Shown here piece by piece: positions 8,958 through 17,191 of a stretch of 51,359 nucleotides of DNA (the first letter of the stretch is position 1; every line of letters starts with the position of its first letter). The translations under genes and the position numbers were made by a program. The stretch is from Candidatus Poribacteria bacterium (GTDB lineage Bacteria; Poribacteria; WGA-4E; GCA-2687025), in NCBI GenBank assembly GCA_018644665.1, contig JABGQA010000126.1, forward strand, positions 1 to 51,359. The letters are read 5' to 3'. The notes under the pieces are model-generated. The model saw only the letters and a list, made by a program, of their open reading frames with translations, did no database searches and was not told the DNA's origin.

Positions 8958-9905
8958 GTGAGTGACATCCTCATCAGCGAACGCATCACGGGAGCGGCGG
9001 TTGACGCGCTCAGTGACGACTTCACCGTCGCCACGGAGCCCGATCTGTGGCGATCGCCTGACGACCTGCGAGATCGGCTGGCAGGCTTCCGTGCGCTGAT
9101 GGTTCGCAACCAGACGCAGGTGGACGCACGCCTCATCGCGTCGGCGCCGTCACTCGAGGTCATCGGCCGCGCAGGCGTCGGCACGGACAACATCGACCTC
9201 GACGCCGCCAAGCAGCACGGCGTGGCGGTGGTCTACACGCCTGAGCAGAACGCGATCTCGGTTGCGGAGCTGGTGATGGGGTCCATGCTGTCGCTGGCGA
9301 GACACATCCCCGCGGCGAGTCTCAACGCTAGCGAGGGCGGCTGGGACCGTCACCGGTTCATGGGCGTCGAACTGTACGGCAAGACGCTGGGGATCGTGGG
9401 GTTGGGACGCATCGGGCATCGCCTGGGCATCCGCGCCCGAGCCTTCGGGATGGACATCGTCGCCCACGACCCGTTCGTGCGGGCCGACGGCGTCGTCGCG
9501 TCGGAGCTTCGCTCCCCGATGCTGAGTCTCACAGAACTGCTTGCGCGTTCGGACTTCGTCTCTTGCCACATGCCGCTCATTCCTGAGACGAAGCATCTGT
9601 TCAACGACGCCGCGTTTGCCGCCATGCGTCCGACGGCGTACTTCGTGAACGCCGCGCGGGGTGGCGTCGTCGACGAGACGGCCTTGATACGCGCGCTCCG
9701 AGATGGAGATATAGCCGGGGCGGCGCTGGACGTGCGGGAAGTCGAGCCGCCCGTCGCGTCTCCCCTCAACGACATGGACAACGTGATCCTGACACCGCAC
9801 ATCGCCGCCCTCACCGACGAGGCGCAGGAGCGCGTGGTCGCGTCGCTATGCGGCGATGTCGCCGCCGTTCTGCGCGGCGAAATGCCCGCCCACATAGCTC
9901 GCTGA
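8958..9905 (+). CDS. D-2-hydroxyacid dehydrogenase, 3-phosphoglycerate dehydrogenase-like
   Basis: The 315-residue product is a member of the D-isomer-specific 2-hydroxyacid dehydrogenase family, NAD-dependent and cytoplasmic. The Rossmann loop GLGRIG lies at residues 148-153. The catalytic triad is R234 in NAARGG, E263 in REVEPP and H281 in LTPHIAALT. RAGVGTDNIDLDAA is the characteristic segment of 3-phosphoglycerate dehydrogenases. The protein lacks the C-terminal ACT/ASB regulatory extension of long SerA forms, so a short PGDH or another hydroxyacid substrate is possible. GTG 8958 is preceded by GAGG. Position after thrC and the GGCT-like gene supports a role in serine/threonine-linked metabolism, but no serB or serC is present in the window. 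Confidence 0.85.
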   Translation: MSDILISERITGAAVDALSDDFTVATEPDLWRSPDDLRDRLAGFRALMVRNQTQVDARLIASAPSLEVIGRAGVGTDNIDLDAAKQHGVAVVYTPEQNAISVAELVMGSMLSLARHIPAASLNASEGGWDRHRFMGVELYGKTLGIVGLGRIGHRLGIRARAFGMDIVAHDPFVRADGVVASELRSPMLSLTELLARSDFVSCHMPLIPETKHLFNDAAFAAMRPTAYFVNAARGGVVDETALIRALRDGDIAGAALDVREVEPPVASPLNDMDNVILTPHIAALTDEAQERVVASLCGDVAAVLRGEMPAHIAR

Positions 9906-10074
9906 GGGCGCCCTCAACGCCGTTGCCTCCCACATCGCACGATGCTATTGTGCGCGGGACGCTAGGGATTTCCCTACCCGGGGTGGTGGGGCCTGCACTC
10001 TACCGAGCAAGTTTGCCCAGGCTGCCGCGCGCGGCCACGATGAATGTGCCCACCGCGCGCAACTGGGGGTACCT

Positions 10075-10635
10075 ATGCGAAAACTCGCCTGCGTCCTCAT
10101 CTTTCTGATTGCGTTTCTGCTTGCGCACTCCGCTGATGCGCTCCCTCGCAACATGCGGCGCCACGGCCCCAGACTCGGGTTTAACGTAGCTTCCGGGGAT
10201 CTGAAGCGGCCCTACGAGGCGCGTGGCCTCCTCCCGATCGCCGGCGTCGCGGGCTGGCACTTTGAGTTCGCGATGGCCAGCGCGTCGAACGAGTCTGTCG
10301 CCGTCGTGTTCGAGCAAGTGCCGCTGTTGGGGGGCTGGGACCAAGATCTCCTGACCCCAACGCTCAGCCTCGTGCTCGGGGTGCGGACCGGGGTGGGCCT
10401 CGAGGTGGGCGCCGGTCTGACATTCGTCGGCCCAACGTACCTCGTGGCTGCCAGCGAGTGGGAGAGCCGCGACGTCATCAAGTCCACGCACGCGACGTTT
10501 GCTCTCGGGTGGAACCTCCGAGCCGGGCGGCTGAACTTCCCCGTGAACCTCGCCTACACGCCGAGCCGCTCCGTTGGGAGACAGGGCGCGTGGACGACCC
10601 TGACCGTTGGCGTCAACTGGTCGATGTTGGACTGA
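10075..10635 (+). CDS. Predicted outer-membrane beta-barrel-like protein of unknown function
   Basis: I do not recognise this 186-residue protein. Residues 1-23 are a clear signal peptide ending in HSADA. The rest consists of alternating amphipathic strands separated by turns, for example LTPTLSLVLGVRTGVGLEVGAG and WTTLTVGVNWSMLD. The end is an aromatic/hydrophobic strand, as in small outer-membrane barrels. Its stop is followed after three bases by the start of the caspase-FGE gene, so the two are almost certainly translated from one message. A membrane anchor, channel or assembly factor for that secreted protein is a reasonable guess but not shown. The 169 bp upstream has no other gene and should contain the promoter of the pair. 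Confidence 0.65.
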   Translation: MRKLACVLIFLIAFLLAHSADALPRNMRRHGPRLGFNVASGDLKRPYEARGLLPIAGVAGWHFEFAMASASNESVAVVFEQVPLLGGWDQDLLTPTLSLVLGVRTGVGLEVGAGLTFVGPTYLVAASEWESRDVIKSTHATFALGWNLRAGRLNFPVNLAYTPSRSVGRQGAWTTLTVGVNWSMLD

Positions 10636-10638
10636 GCT

Positions 10639-12585
10639 ATGCTGGCGGGCCGCTGCCTCTTGCTGTGTAGGCGCACGTGGATCTTGGGCGTTGCGATGGC
10701 CGTGGCCCTAGCGGCGCGCGCGGTTGGCGCCACGAGTCACGCCGATGACGCCGCCGTCCTGATCGGCATCGGCCGCTACGGGCGCCTGCCCGAGTCCGTA
10801 TCCCTGCGCTATCCCGCGACGGACGTCATCGCCATGAGGGCCCTCCTGGTCGAACGGTTTGGGTTCCGGCCTGACCGGGTCGTCGCCCTGACCGATGAGG
10901 AGGCGACGCGGGCTGCGATCGAACGGGCCATCGCCAGCATTCCAGCGACGGGCCGAGCGCTCATCTACTTCAGCGGCCATGGCGCCACCGTGCCGATGTC
11001 CGACGGTACGGATGTCGGCTTCCTCGTCCCACACGACGCGGACGTAGACATCGGCGCGCAGGAGCCCGACCCGCGGGCGTACGTCATGACCTGCCTGCGC
11101 ATGGATGAGTTGCGTGAGTGGGCGAACGCCTTGCCTACGAGGAACGTCCTCTTCCTCGCGGATGCGTGCTATAGCGGCCTGGCGGGCGGCGGGGCCGTCG
11201 CGAAGGCGCCGCGAGCCGACTACTCGAGGCAGATCATCACTGCGGGCACGGCCGGCGAAAGGGCCCTCGAACTCCGGGGAAACGGCGTCTTTACCGCCTC
11301 GGTATTGCACGCGCTCGCGTCCGGTGGCGCCGACGCCGCCCCGCGCGACGGCGTGACGTCCGCCACCGAATTGGCCGCGTACGTGAGGAGGGACGTGCCG
11401 ACGCGCTCGGCGGACGGACAGCATCCTCAGTTTGTGAGCTTCTACGAGGCCGGTGGCGACTTCCAGTTCCAGCATCTGCCCGGCGCCACGCCCAACGATC
11501 GACCGGAGCCGCCCAGCGCGTCGGCGCCCCCGGTGATCCGCTACGTGGCGCCGAGCCAGTTCGCCGAGTGGGATCGAAGGCATCTCGACGTGACGTCCCG
11601 CATGGAGAGGTTCGAGGTCGTGGCTTCGGTCGAACATGCGCCGGGGCCGGCGCGGATCACAGTTAGTGGGCTGCCTCCAGCGGCCGTCTGGCTCGACTTT
11701 GGCCGCACGTATTTCCGCCTGGTTGTCGACCTGGCGCAGGATGACTACCAGCGCTTCGACATACGCGTATACGACCGGGCGGGCGCGATGAGTGAACGGA
11801 GTCTCGTAGTCCAGTTCAAATCCTCTGCCGTGGAGGCCCCTGCGGGCATGGTCTACATACCTCCGGGTCGGTTCACCATGGGCAGCTCCGAAGGCGATGG
11901 TGACCGCGATGAGCGGCCGGCGCATGCGGTCACGCTCGATGCGTTCTACATGGACGCGCGCGAAGTCACGGTCGGGGAATACCGTCGCTTCATCCGCGAG
12001 TCGGATCACCCATCCCCGAACTGGAAGGACGTAGCCAAGTATTCGCCGGGGGACGACTATCCGATGGTGCTCGTGACGTGGGAAGACGCGTCGGCATTCG
12101 CGACGTGGGCGAAGAAGCGCCTCCCAACCGAGGCCGAGTGGGAGCGGGCGGCGCGGGGTGGCGAGTCAGCCGGCCCGTACCCGTGGGGAGCGGAACTCGC
12201 AAGCGCGCCCGCCAACTCCTACAGGACTGCCGGGCCCGACGCGTGGAGGCAGGGCGCGCCGGTGGCCTCGTTCGCCGCAAACGCGTACGGGCTCCACGAC
12301 ATCGCGGGAAACGTCTGGGAGTGGTGCGCCGACTGGTATGAGGAGCGGTACTACGAAGAGTCTGACGACATGAATCCCCGCGGCCCCGCATCGGGCGCTC
12401 GCCGCGTCGTCCGCGGCGGAAGCTGGGACGACGACCCCAAGTACATGCGGGTGGCGGCGCGAGACCGGATCTCGCCAGGCCTGGCCCATCGTGACCTCGG
12501 CTTCCGATGCGTGCGAGATGCGCCCGACGACCCCCGCAGTAAGGACCCACTCGAACTCAACGTCCTGGAAAACGTCGCACAGTAA
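10639..12585 (+). CDS. Secreted caspase-like peptidase (C14) fused to a formylglycine-generating-enzyme-type domain
   Basis: The 648-residue protein begins with a signal-type segment (to about residue 31). Residues ~36-270 are a caspase/metacaspase-like domain with catalytic H114 in YFSGHGA and C177 in LADACYSG. A linker with a beta-rich stretch (VIRYVAPSQFAEW onward) separates it from residues ~395-637. That region is a FGE-sulfatase/SUMF1 domain: MVYIPPGRFTMGS, RLPTEAEWERAARGG, NVWEWCADWY and VRGGSWDD. In bacteria such FGE-like domains are often not true formylglycine enzymes; they occur in signalling and enzyme fusions, and in some cases bind ligands through a C-type-lectin-like fold. Prokaryotic caspases cleave proteins after basic residues. 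The fusion suggests a peptidase with a recognition module acting outside the cytoplasm. It directly follows the barrel-like gene. Confidence 0.85.
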   Translation: MLAGRCLLLCRRTWILGVAMAVALAARAVGATSHADDAAVLIGIGRYGRLPESVSLRYPATDVIAMRALLVERFGFRPDRVVALTDEEATRAAIERAIASIPATGRALIYFSGHGATVPMSDGTDVGFLVPHDADVDIGAQEPDPRAYVMTCLRMDELREWANALPTRNVLFLADACYSGLAGGGAVAKAPRADYSRQIITAGTAGERALELRGNGVFTASVLHALASGGADAAPRDGVTSATELAAYVRRDVPTRSADGQHPQFVSFYEAGGDFQFQHLPGATPNDRPEPPSASAPPVIRYVAPSQFAEWDRRHLDVTSRMERFEVVASVEHAPGPARITVSGLPPAAVWLDFGRTYFRLVVDLAQDDYQRFDIRVYDRAGAMSERSLVVQFKSSAVEAPAGMVYIPPGRFTMGSSEGDGDRDERPAHAVTLDAFYMDAREVTVGEYRRFIRESDHPSPNWKDVAKYSPGDDYPMVLVTWEDASAFATWAKKRLPTEAEWERAARGGESAGPYPWGAELASAPANSYRTAGPDAWRQGAPVASFAANAYGLHDIAGNVWEWCADWYEERYYEESDDMNPRGPASGARRVVRGGSWDDDPKYMRVAARDRISPGLAHRDLGFRCVRDAPDDPRSKDPLELNVLENVAQ

Positions 12586-12592
12586 GGTGCGA
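12575..12592. terminator. Small hairpin spanning a stop codon between convergent genes
   Basis: TCGCAC and GTGCGA form a perfect 6-bp stem with a 6-nt loop that contains the stop of the caspase-FGE gene. The convergent GNAT gene ends only 13 bp away at 12606. It lacks a T-run and is short, so it is a weak bidirectional terminator candidate. Confidence 0.35.
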
Positions 12593-12605
12593 TGGCCTAC
12601 TTGGG

Positions 12606-13013
12606 CTAGCGGATGCGTTCGTCCGACGCCAACACCCACGCGCGCGGATGCCGCGTGAACCCCGTGTGCGGGTAGTAGTCATCGGCCGCCGGCGCCGCCA
12701 GCAGAATGAGCGTCGCCTGCGGCGCCGCCTCCTGCGTGCGACGCATCAGTTCCTTGCCGATGCCCTGCCGCTGATGCGACACGCGTACCGCCAGGTCGGA
12801 CAGGTAGGTCGCGTACACGGAATCCGTTACTGACCGCGCCAGCCCGACGAGCAGGTCGCCGTCCCACGCGGCAATGACCAGATTCGCGTTCTCCAGCATG
12901 TGTCGCATGCGCTCCTCGTCGTCGGCCGGCCGCCGCTCGGCCAACGTCGAGGCGTGGTACAGCTCGATGAACGCGTCGAAGTCGATGTCGTTGCCGATGG
13001 CGTAGCGAATCAA
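12606..13013 (-). CDS. GNAT-family N-acetyltransferase
   Basis: The 135-residue cytoplasmic protein has the compact GNAT fold. The acetyl-CoA-binding motif is QRQGIG (residues 81-86) after the strand YLSDLAVRV, and the C-terminal DDYYPHTGFTRHPRAWVL matches the usual G-F strand region. It transfers an acetyl group from acetyl-CoA to a small amine or a protein N-terminus; the acceptor is unknown. The start is TTG 13013, with GGAG about eight bases upstream. It lies 17 bp downstream of the lipoprotein gene on the same strand, so the two may be cotranscribed, although no functional tie is obvious. Confidence 0.85.
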   Translation of the reverse strand: MIRYAIGNDIDFDAFIELYHASTLAERRPADDEERMRHMLENANLVIAAWDGDLLVGLARSVTDSVYATYLSDLAVRVSHQRQGIGKELMRRTQEAAPQATLILLAAPAADDYYPHTGFTRHPRAWVLASDERIR

Positions 13014-13030
13014 GCGTCTGCTCCGTCCCG

Positions 13031-13870
13031 TTAGCGGATCGTGGCCGCGTATAGCGCGACTGTCTCCGCGGACGGCATCCTGACCAACGCGAAGCCTGCG
13101 AACGTGCGCGTTTCTCGATCCGCAAGCTGTAGACCATAGTCGTTGCCGACATCGACGATGAAGCCGTCGCCGTCCTGAAACTCCACGGTGGCGCCGAAAA
13201 CCAAGGCCCGATCAACGTCGTTCACCAAGGTGAGTTGCCACGCGAACCGCCACCATGTGTTGTTCTTCTCGGTCACCCGAACCGCCAGGTCCACGATGTC
13301 GATGTCGCCGGGAGCCGGGCCGTCGCCGTCAGGCGTGTCGCCACGGACAGCGACCGCCGCGGCGCCTCCCGCCACGGTCTCAGCCCAAGGCATGGAGACC
13401 AGCCCGAAGCCCGTGAACGTCTCCGCAGCCCCCGACTCCAGCGACAGCCCATACTCGGTGTCCGCATCCACGATGAAGCCATCGGCGTCCTGGAACTCTA
13501 CGCCCAGATCGACCGACACCGTGTCCGGCGAGTTGTTCCGCAGCGTAACGCGCCATGCTTGGCGCCACCAGGTGTCGTTCTTCTCCGTCACACGGAGTTG
13601 CACGTCGACGATGTCGACGGCAGCAGGCGGGATCTCCACGATCTGCCCGAAGCTCTGCGCCACGAGGATCAGGTCGCGGATGTCCACGATTCCGTCACGG
13701 TTCACGTCGGCCTCCGCGATAGCTCCCTGAGCGACAAGCGCGGCGAGCTGTGGGCGTGCCGGGGCGTGTGGGTCCAACACCACGCCGCCGCCCGAGAGGC
13801 CATCCACGGCGCCGAAATCGCAGCCTGTGACTGCCAGCATGAGGATGGGTGCGATCCACAAGCTCCGCAT
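13031..13870 (-). CDS. Lipoprotein with one dockerin-type calcium motif and two tandem ~100-residue repeats
   Basis: I start this 279-residue protein at ATG 13870, which has AGGGA six bases upstream and gives a lipoprotein signal with lipobox AVTGC (C17). Longer readings have no signal. Residues ~50-75 contain a single EF-hand-like dockerin half (ADVNRDGIVDIRDLILVAQ). The remainder is two clearly homologous units. Each begins DIVDxxxRVTEKNxTWWRxAW, continues to FQDxDGFIVD and ends GFxLVxMPxAETV. The units resemble short immunoglobulin-like modules (FxLD/FxLYD type) found on secreted bacterial lipoproteins, though I cannot name the family with certainty. It is probably displayed on the cell surface or in the periplasm. 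It diverges from the ceramidase-like gene over 141 bp. Confidence 0.78.
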   Translation of the reverse strand: MRSLWIAPILMLAVTGCDFGAVDGLSGGGVVLDPHAPARPQLAALVAQGAIAEADVNRDGIVDIRDLILVAQSFGQIVEIPPAAVDIVDVQLRVTEKNDTWWRQAWRVTLRNNSPDTVSVDLGVEFQDADGFIVDADTEYGLSLESGAAETFTGFGLVSMPWAETVAGGAAAVAVRGDTPDGDGPAPGDIDIVDLAVRVTEKNNTWWRFAWQLTLVNDVDRALVFGATVEFQDGDGFIVDVGNDYGLQLADRETRTFAGFALVRMPSAETVALYAATIR

Positions 13871-14011
13871 GTGAGTCCCTGCCGTGTGGGTGTTCGCGCC
13901 GGGGGTGGCCCCATCGTAGCCCGGCGGCTGCCGGCAGGAAAGCCCGACATCCTGGCGTGACTTGGTCCCTCTCGTGCGCCATCGTATGATGCGCCGGAAG
14001 GGGCCGACCAC

Positions 14012-15238
14012 ATGCTGATAGCGCCGATGCTCGTGATCCTGAGCGCGTACGCCGCGACGCCGTCGCAACCGTTGCTCGTGGGAGCGGCCATACGCGTGGT
14101 AACGCCCGAGCGTCCGGCGTACCTCGCCGGCCTGCGTAGCCCGCGCCTGAGTGATGGCGTCCACGACGACCTATACGCCCGCGCCCTAGCCATGTCCCAG
14201 GGCGACGAGACGGTGATATTCGTGGGCATCGACGTGATCGGGTACGCGAGAGCCCGAGTGGACGGCGTGAAGGCGGCACTCGAAGCGCGCGGCATCCCCA
14301 CGGACGGGCTCATCGTCTGCGCCACGCATCAGCACTCTGGCCCGGACACGATCGGGATTTGGGGCCCGTCGGAGACGGAAACCGGGGTCGACGAGGAGTA
14401 CATGGTCTACCTCGCCGCGCAGATCGTCGACGCGGCGGCGGAGGCGTACGCCAACAGGCGTGAGGCGCGCGTCTCGATGGGCGCGCGCACGATACCCGAC
14501 GGCGTCGCACGCAACGCCCGCGTGCCAGAGTACGACGACGAACTCCGCGTCCTGCACTTCGTGGATACCGACGGCGAGACGATCTCGACGCTCGTCAACT
14601 TCGCCGCGCACCCCGAAACGCTCTGGTCCGACAGCACGAAGATCACCGCCGACTACCCGCAGCACGTCTACCGACTCGTCGAGCGGGCGTTCGGCGGAGT
14701 GACGGTCTTCATCAATGGCGCGTTGGGTGGGATGGTCACCGTGGCGTCCGAGGAGAACACGTTCGCGGAGTGCGAGCGGATCGGCACGGCTGTCGCCGAG
14801 ACCGCCATACGCGCCACGAAGGACGCCATCGTCGTCGCGAATCCCGTCCTGCGGCACGACCGTCGGGTCTTCTCCGCGCCGATGGCGAACGCTCAGTTCC
14901 GCGCGGCCGTCGAGGCGGGCATCATCCCGGTCGGGCCGAACGCGGACACCGTCGAGACCGAGGTGAGCCTGATCCGCATCGGCGATGTCGCGATCGCCAC
15001 CGTGCCGGGCGAGTTGCTGCCGGCTCCCGGCTTCGCGCTCCGCGACGCCATGCGCGAGCGTCTCGGCGCTGCGTCGCCGTTCATCCTCGGCCTCGCGAAC
15101 GACGAACTCGGCTACATCCTCTCCGAGGAGCAGTTCGAGCTGCCGCTGTACGAGTACGAGGCGTCCATGTCCGTCGGGCGGGACATCGGCCCGGCTGTCG
15201 TCGCGAATCTCATCGAGCTTATGTCGACGACCCGCTGA
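14012..15238 (+). CDS. Neutral/alkaline non-lysosomal ceramidase N-domain-like hydrolase
   Basis: The 408-residue protein begins with a short hydrophobic signal-like stretch (residues 1-15). It matches the catalytic N-terminal domain of neutral ceramidases: RVVTPERPAYLAG at the start, LIVCATHQHSGPD with zinc-ligand candidates H106 and H108, and NFAAHPETL with a further histidine. The C-terminal immunoglobulin-like domain of full ceramidases is absent. Proteins of this shortened type are common in environmental bacteria and their substrates are mostly unknown; an amide or ester bond in a lipid is possible but unproven. AAGGGG precedes ATG 14012. The next genes are two more hydrolases of amide-type bonds. 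Confidence 0.82.
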   Translation: MLIAPMLVILSAYAATPSQPLLVGAAIRVVTPERPAYLAGLRSPRLSDGVHDDLYARALAMSQGDETVIFVGIDVIGYARARVDGVKAALEARGIPTDGLIVCATHQHSGPDTIGIWGPSETETGVDEEYMVYLAAQIVDAAAEAYANRREARVSMGARTIPDGVARNARVPEYDDELRVLHFVDTDGETISTLVNFAAHPETLWSDSTKITADYPQHVYRLVERAFGGVTVFINGALGGMVTVASEENTFAECERIGTAVAETAIRATKDAIVVANPVLRHDRRVFSAPMANAQFRAAVEAGIIPVGPNADTVETEVSLIRIGDVAIATVPGELLPAPGFALRDAMRERLGAASPFILGLANDELGYILSEEQFELPLYEYEASMSVGRDIGPAVVANLIELMSTTR

Positions 15239-15341
15239 CCGTCGCGCGTTTTCGACCCACGGCGCCCGCTCGCGATCGGGGACAGATAGACCGGCGGGCG
15301 CACCGACTCACGGCGCCGCGCAGACCAGCGGGACACATCGC

Positions 15342-16226
15342 ATGGTGATCGACTCCCACAACCACGTGAACTACCACGGCTACGATGCGGACGCCCTAGT
15401 CGCGGAGATGGACGGATACGGCATCGACGTCACGTGGCTGCTGACGTGGTACCTGCCGCCGGCCGAGGACGTCCCAGGCACGCACGGCGCGTTCAGCCCC
15501 ACGAGCTTCCGCCCGGACGGCACGCACGCGGGCGCGACGCTCCCGGAGCTTCTGGCGGCGCGCGACCGCCACCCAAGCCGCTTCGTCGCCGGCTATTGCC
15601 CCTGCCCACACGAGGGCAGCGCGCCCGCGCTGTTTCAGGCGGCGTACGACAACCACGGCGTGCGCGTCTGCGGCGAGTGGAGCTACCGCATGCTCCTCGA
15701 CGACCCGCGCAGCATCGAGCTGTTCCGCAAGGCGGGCGAACTCGGGTGCCCCGTCGTGCTACACATCGACGCGCCGTACCTGCCGGACGCCGCGGGACGG
15801 CAGGTGTACCAGACGAACTGGTACGGCGGCGATATGGGAGCCCTTGAGCGCGCCCTGATAGCCTGTCCCGACACGGTGTTCGTCGGGCACGCGCCGGGCT
15901 TCTGGCGCTACATCAGCGGCGACGCGGAGCGGGACACGACCGTCTACCCCTCCGGGCCGATCGCTCCCGGCGGCAGGCTGTTTGAACTGCTCGACGCGCA
16001 CGAGAACCTATGGGCGGACCTCTCAGCCGGCTCCGGCCTCACCGCGCTCAGTCGAGACGCCGACCACGGCCGCGAGTTCATCCTGCGCTACGCGAGCCGA
16101 CTGCTCTACGGCCGCGACGCGCACGGGAACGACCTGCGTGAGTTCCTCGACGGCCTTGACCTTCCCGCCGACGTAGTGTCTCTCCTACACTGCGAGAACG
16201 CCGCGCGCCTCGTCCCAACGCCCTAA
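15342..16226 (+). CDS. Amidohydrolase family (amidohydro-rel) protein
   Basis: The 294-residue product starts at ATG 15342 with MVIDSHNH, the first-strand metal motif of TIM-barrel amidohydrolases. Upstream in-frame sequence is low-complexity and overlaps the previous gene. Other supporting segments are VVLHID (mid-barrel histidine), FVGHAPGFW (second histidine) and LLYGRDAHGND (terminal Asp). This pattern is that of the amidohydrolase_2 group, which includes decarboxylases and lactonases acting on small organic acids. There is no signal peptide, so it is cytoplasmic. The gap to the ceramidase-like gene is 103 bp and to the acetamidase-like gene 47 bp. Confidence 0.8.
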   Translation: MVIDSHNHVNYHGYDADALVAEMDGYGIDVTWLLTWYLPPAEDVPGTHGAFSPTSFRPDGTHAGATLPELLAARDRHPSRFVAGYCPCPHEGSAPALFQAAYDNHGVRVCGEWSYRMLLDDPRSIELFRKAGELGCPVVLHIDAPYLPDAAGRQVYQTNWYGGDMGALERALIACPDTVFVGHAPGFWRYISGDAERDTTVYPSGPIAPGGRLFELLDAHENLWADLSAGSGLTALSRDADHGREFILRYASRLLYGRDAHGNDLREFLDGLDLPADVVSLLHCENAARLVPTP

Positions 16227-16273
16227 CGCGCGGCCCTGTGCGCGATACCGTGATCGGCAGAGGAGGAGACTCG

Positions 16274-17188
16274 ATGGCATCCTACGACGTCCAGCCGGAG
16301 CGCCGGACGCTCCACGGCAAGTTCTCGCGTGAACTCGAACCCATCTTGACCGTGCGTGGCGGCGACACGGTGCGGTTCCGCACGTTGGACGCCTCGTGGC
16401 TGCTGGAGCCGCCGCACGAGGAATTCGGCGAGACGCCGATGTTCGAGCCCAGGAACGACGGCGACGCCGGCCACGCGCTATGCGGGCCCATCGCGGTCGA
16501 CGGCGCCGAGCCGGGCATGACGCTCGAGGTGCACATCGGTGACATCCGGCCGGGGACGTGGGGATTCACGTTCGGCGGCCACCGCGAACATCTCGGTATC
16601 GTCGACGAGACGGCTTACCACCGATGGACGTTGGATCCCACCACGATGACGGGGCGAAACCAGCACGGACACGTCGTCGCGCTGAGCCCCTTCATGGGCG
16701 TCATGGGCATGCCCCCGGACGAGCCGGGCGCACACTCCACCGGGCCGCCGCGTGTGACCGGCGGCAACTTCGACTGCAAGGAACTGCTCGCGGGCAGCAC
16801 GCTCTATCTGCCGATCGCGGTGAAGGGCGCGCTGTTCTCGGTCGGTGACGGCCACGCCGCGCAGGGTGACGGAGAGGTGTCGGGCACGGCCATCGAGTGT
16901 CCCATCGACTGCGTGGAACTCACGTTCCGCGTCCTATCGGACATGCCGATCCAGGCGCCCAGAGCACGCACGGCGGAGGGGTGGCTCACGTTCGGCCTCG
17001 ACGAGGACCTGGACGCAGCCCTGGACACGGCGCTCGTAGGGATGCTCGACCTGATGCAGGAGCAGTATGGCGTCGGCCGCGCGGACGCGCTGGCGCTGGC
17101 GAGCGTCGTCGTCGACATGCGCGTGACGCAGATCGTCAACGGCGTCTGCGGCGTGCACGCGGTGCTGCCCTATGGCGCGCTTAAGTAG
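16274..17188 (+). CDS. Acetamidase/formamidase family protein
   Basis: The 304-residue protein belongs to the acetamidase/formamidase family, which hydrolyses short-chain amides to ammonia and the acid. ATG 16274 has a strong GGAGGAG site upstream; an earlier ATG at 16238 has none. Recognisable segments are GGDTVRFRTLDAS, GPIAVDGAEPGMTLEVHI, SPFMGVMGMPPDEPGAHST, GGNFDCKELLAGSTLYLPI and FSVGDGHAAQGDGEVSGTAIE. These are the conserved core of the family and contain its putative active-site His and Asp residues. It is cytoplasmic. Together with the amidohydrolase it suggests use of small amides as a nitrogen source. Confidence 0.9.
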   Translation: MASYDVQPERRTLHGKFSRELEPILTVRGGDTVRFRTLDASWLLEPPHEEFGETPMFEPRNDGDAGHALCGPIAVDGAEPGMTLEVHIGDIRPGTWGFTFGGHREHLGIVDETAYHRWTLDPTTMTGRNQHGHVVALSPFMGVMGMPPDEPGAHSTGPPRVTGGNFDCKELLAGSTLYLPIAVKGALFSVGDGHAAQGDGEVSGTAIECPIDCVELTFRVLSDMPIQAPRARTAEGWLTFGLDEDLDAALDTALVGMLDLMQEQYGVGRADALALASVVVDMRVTQIVNGVCGVHAVLPYGALK

Positions 17189-17191
17189 GCC

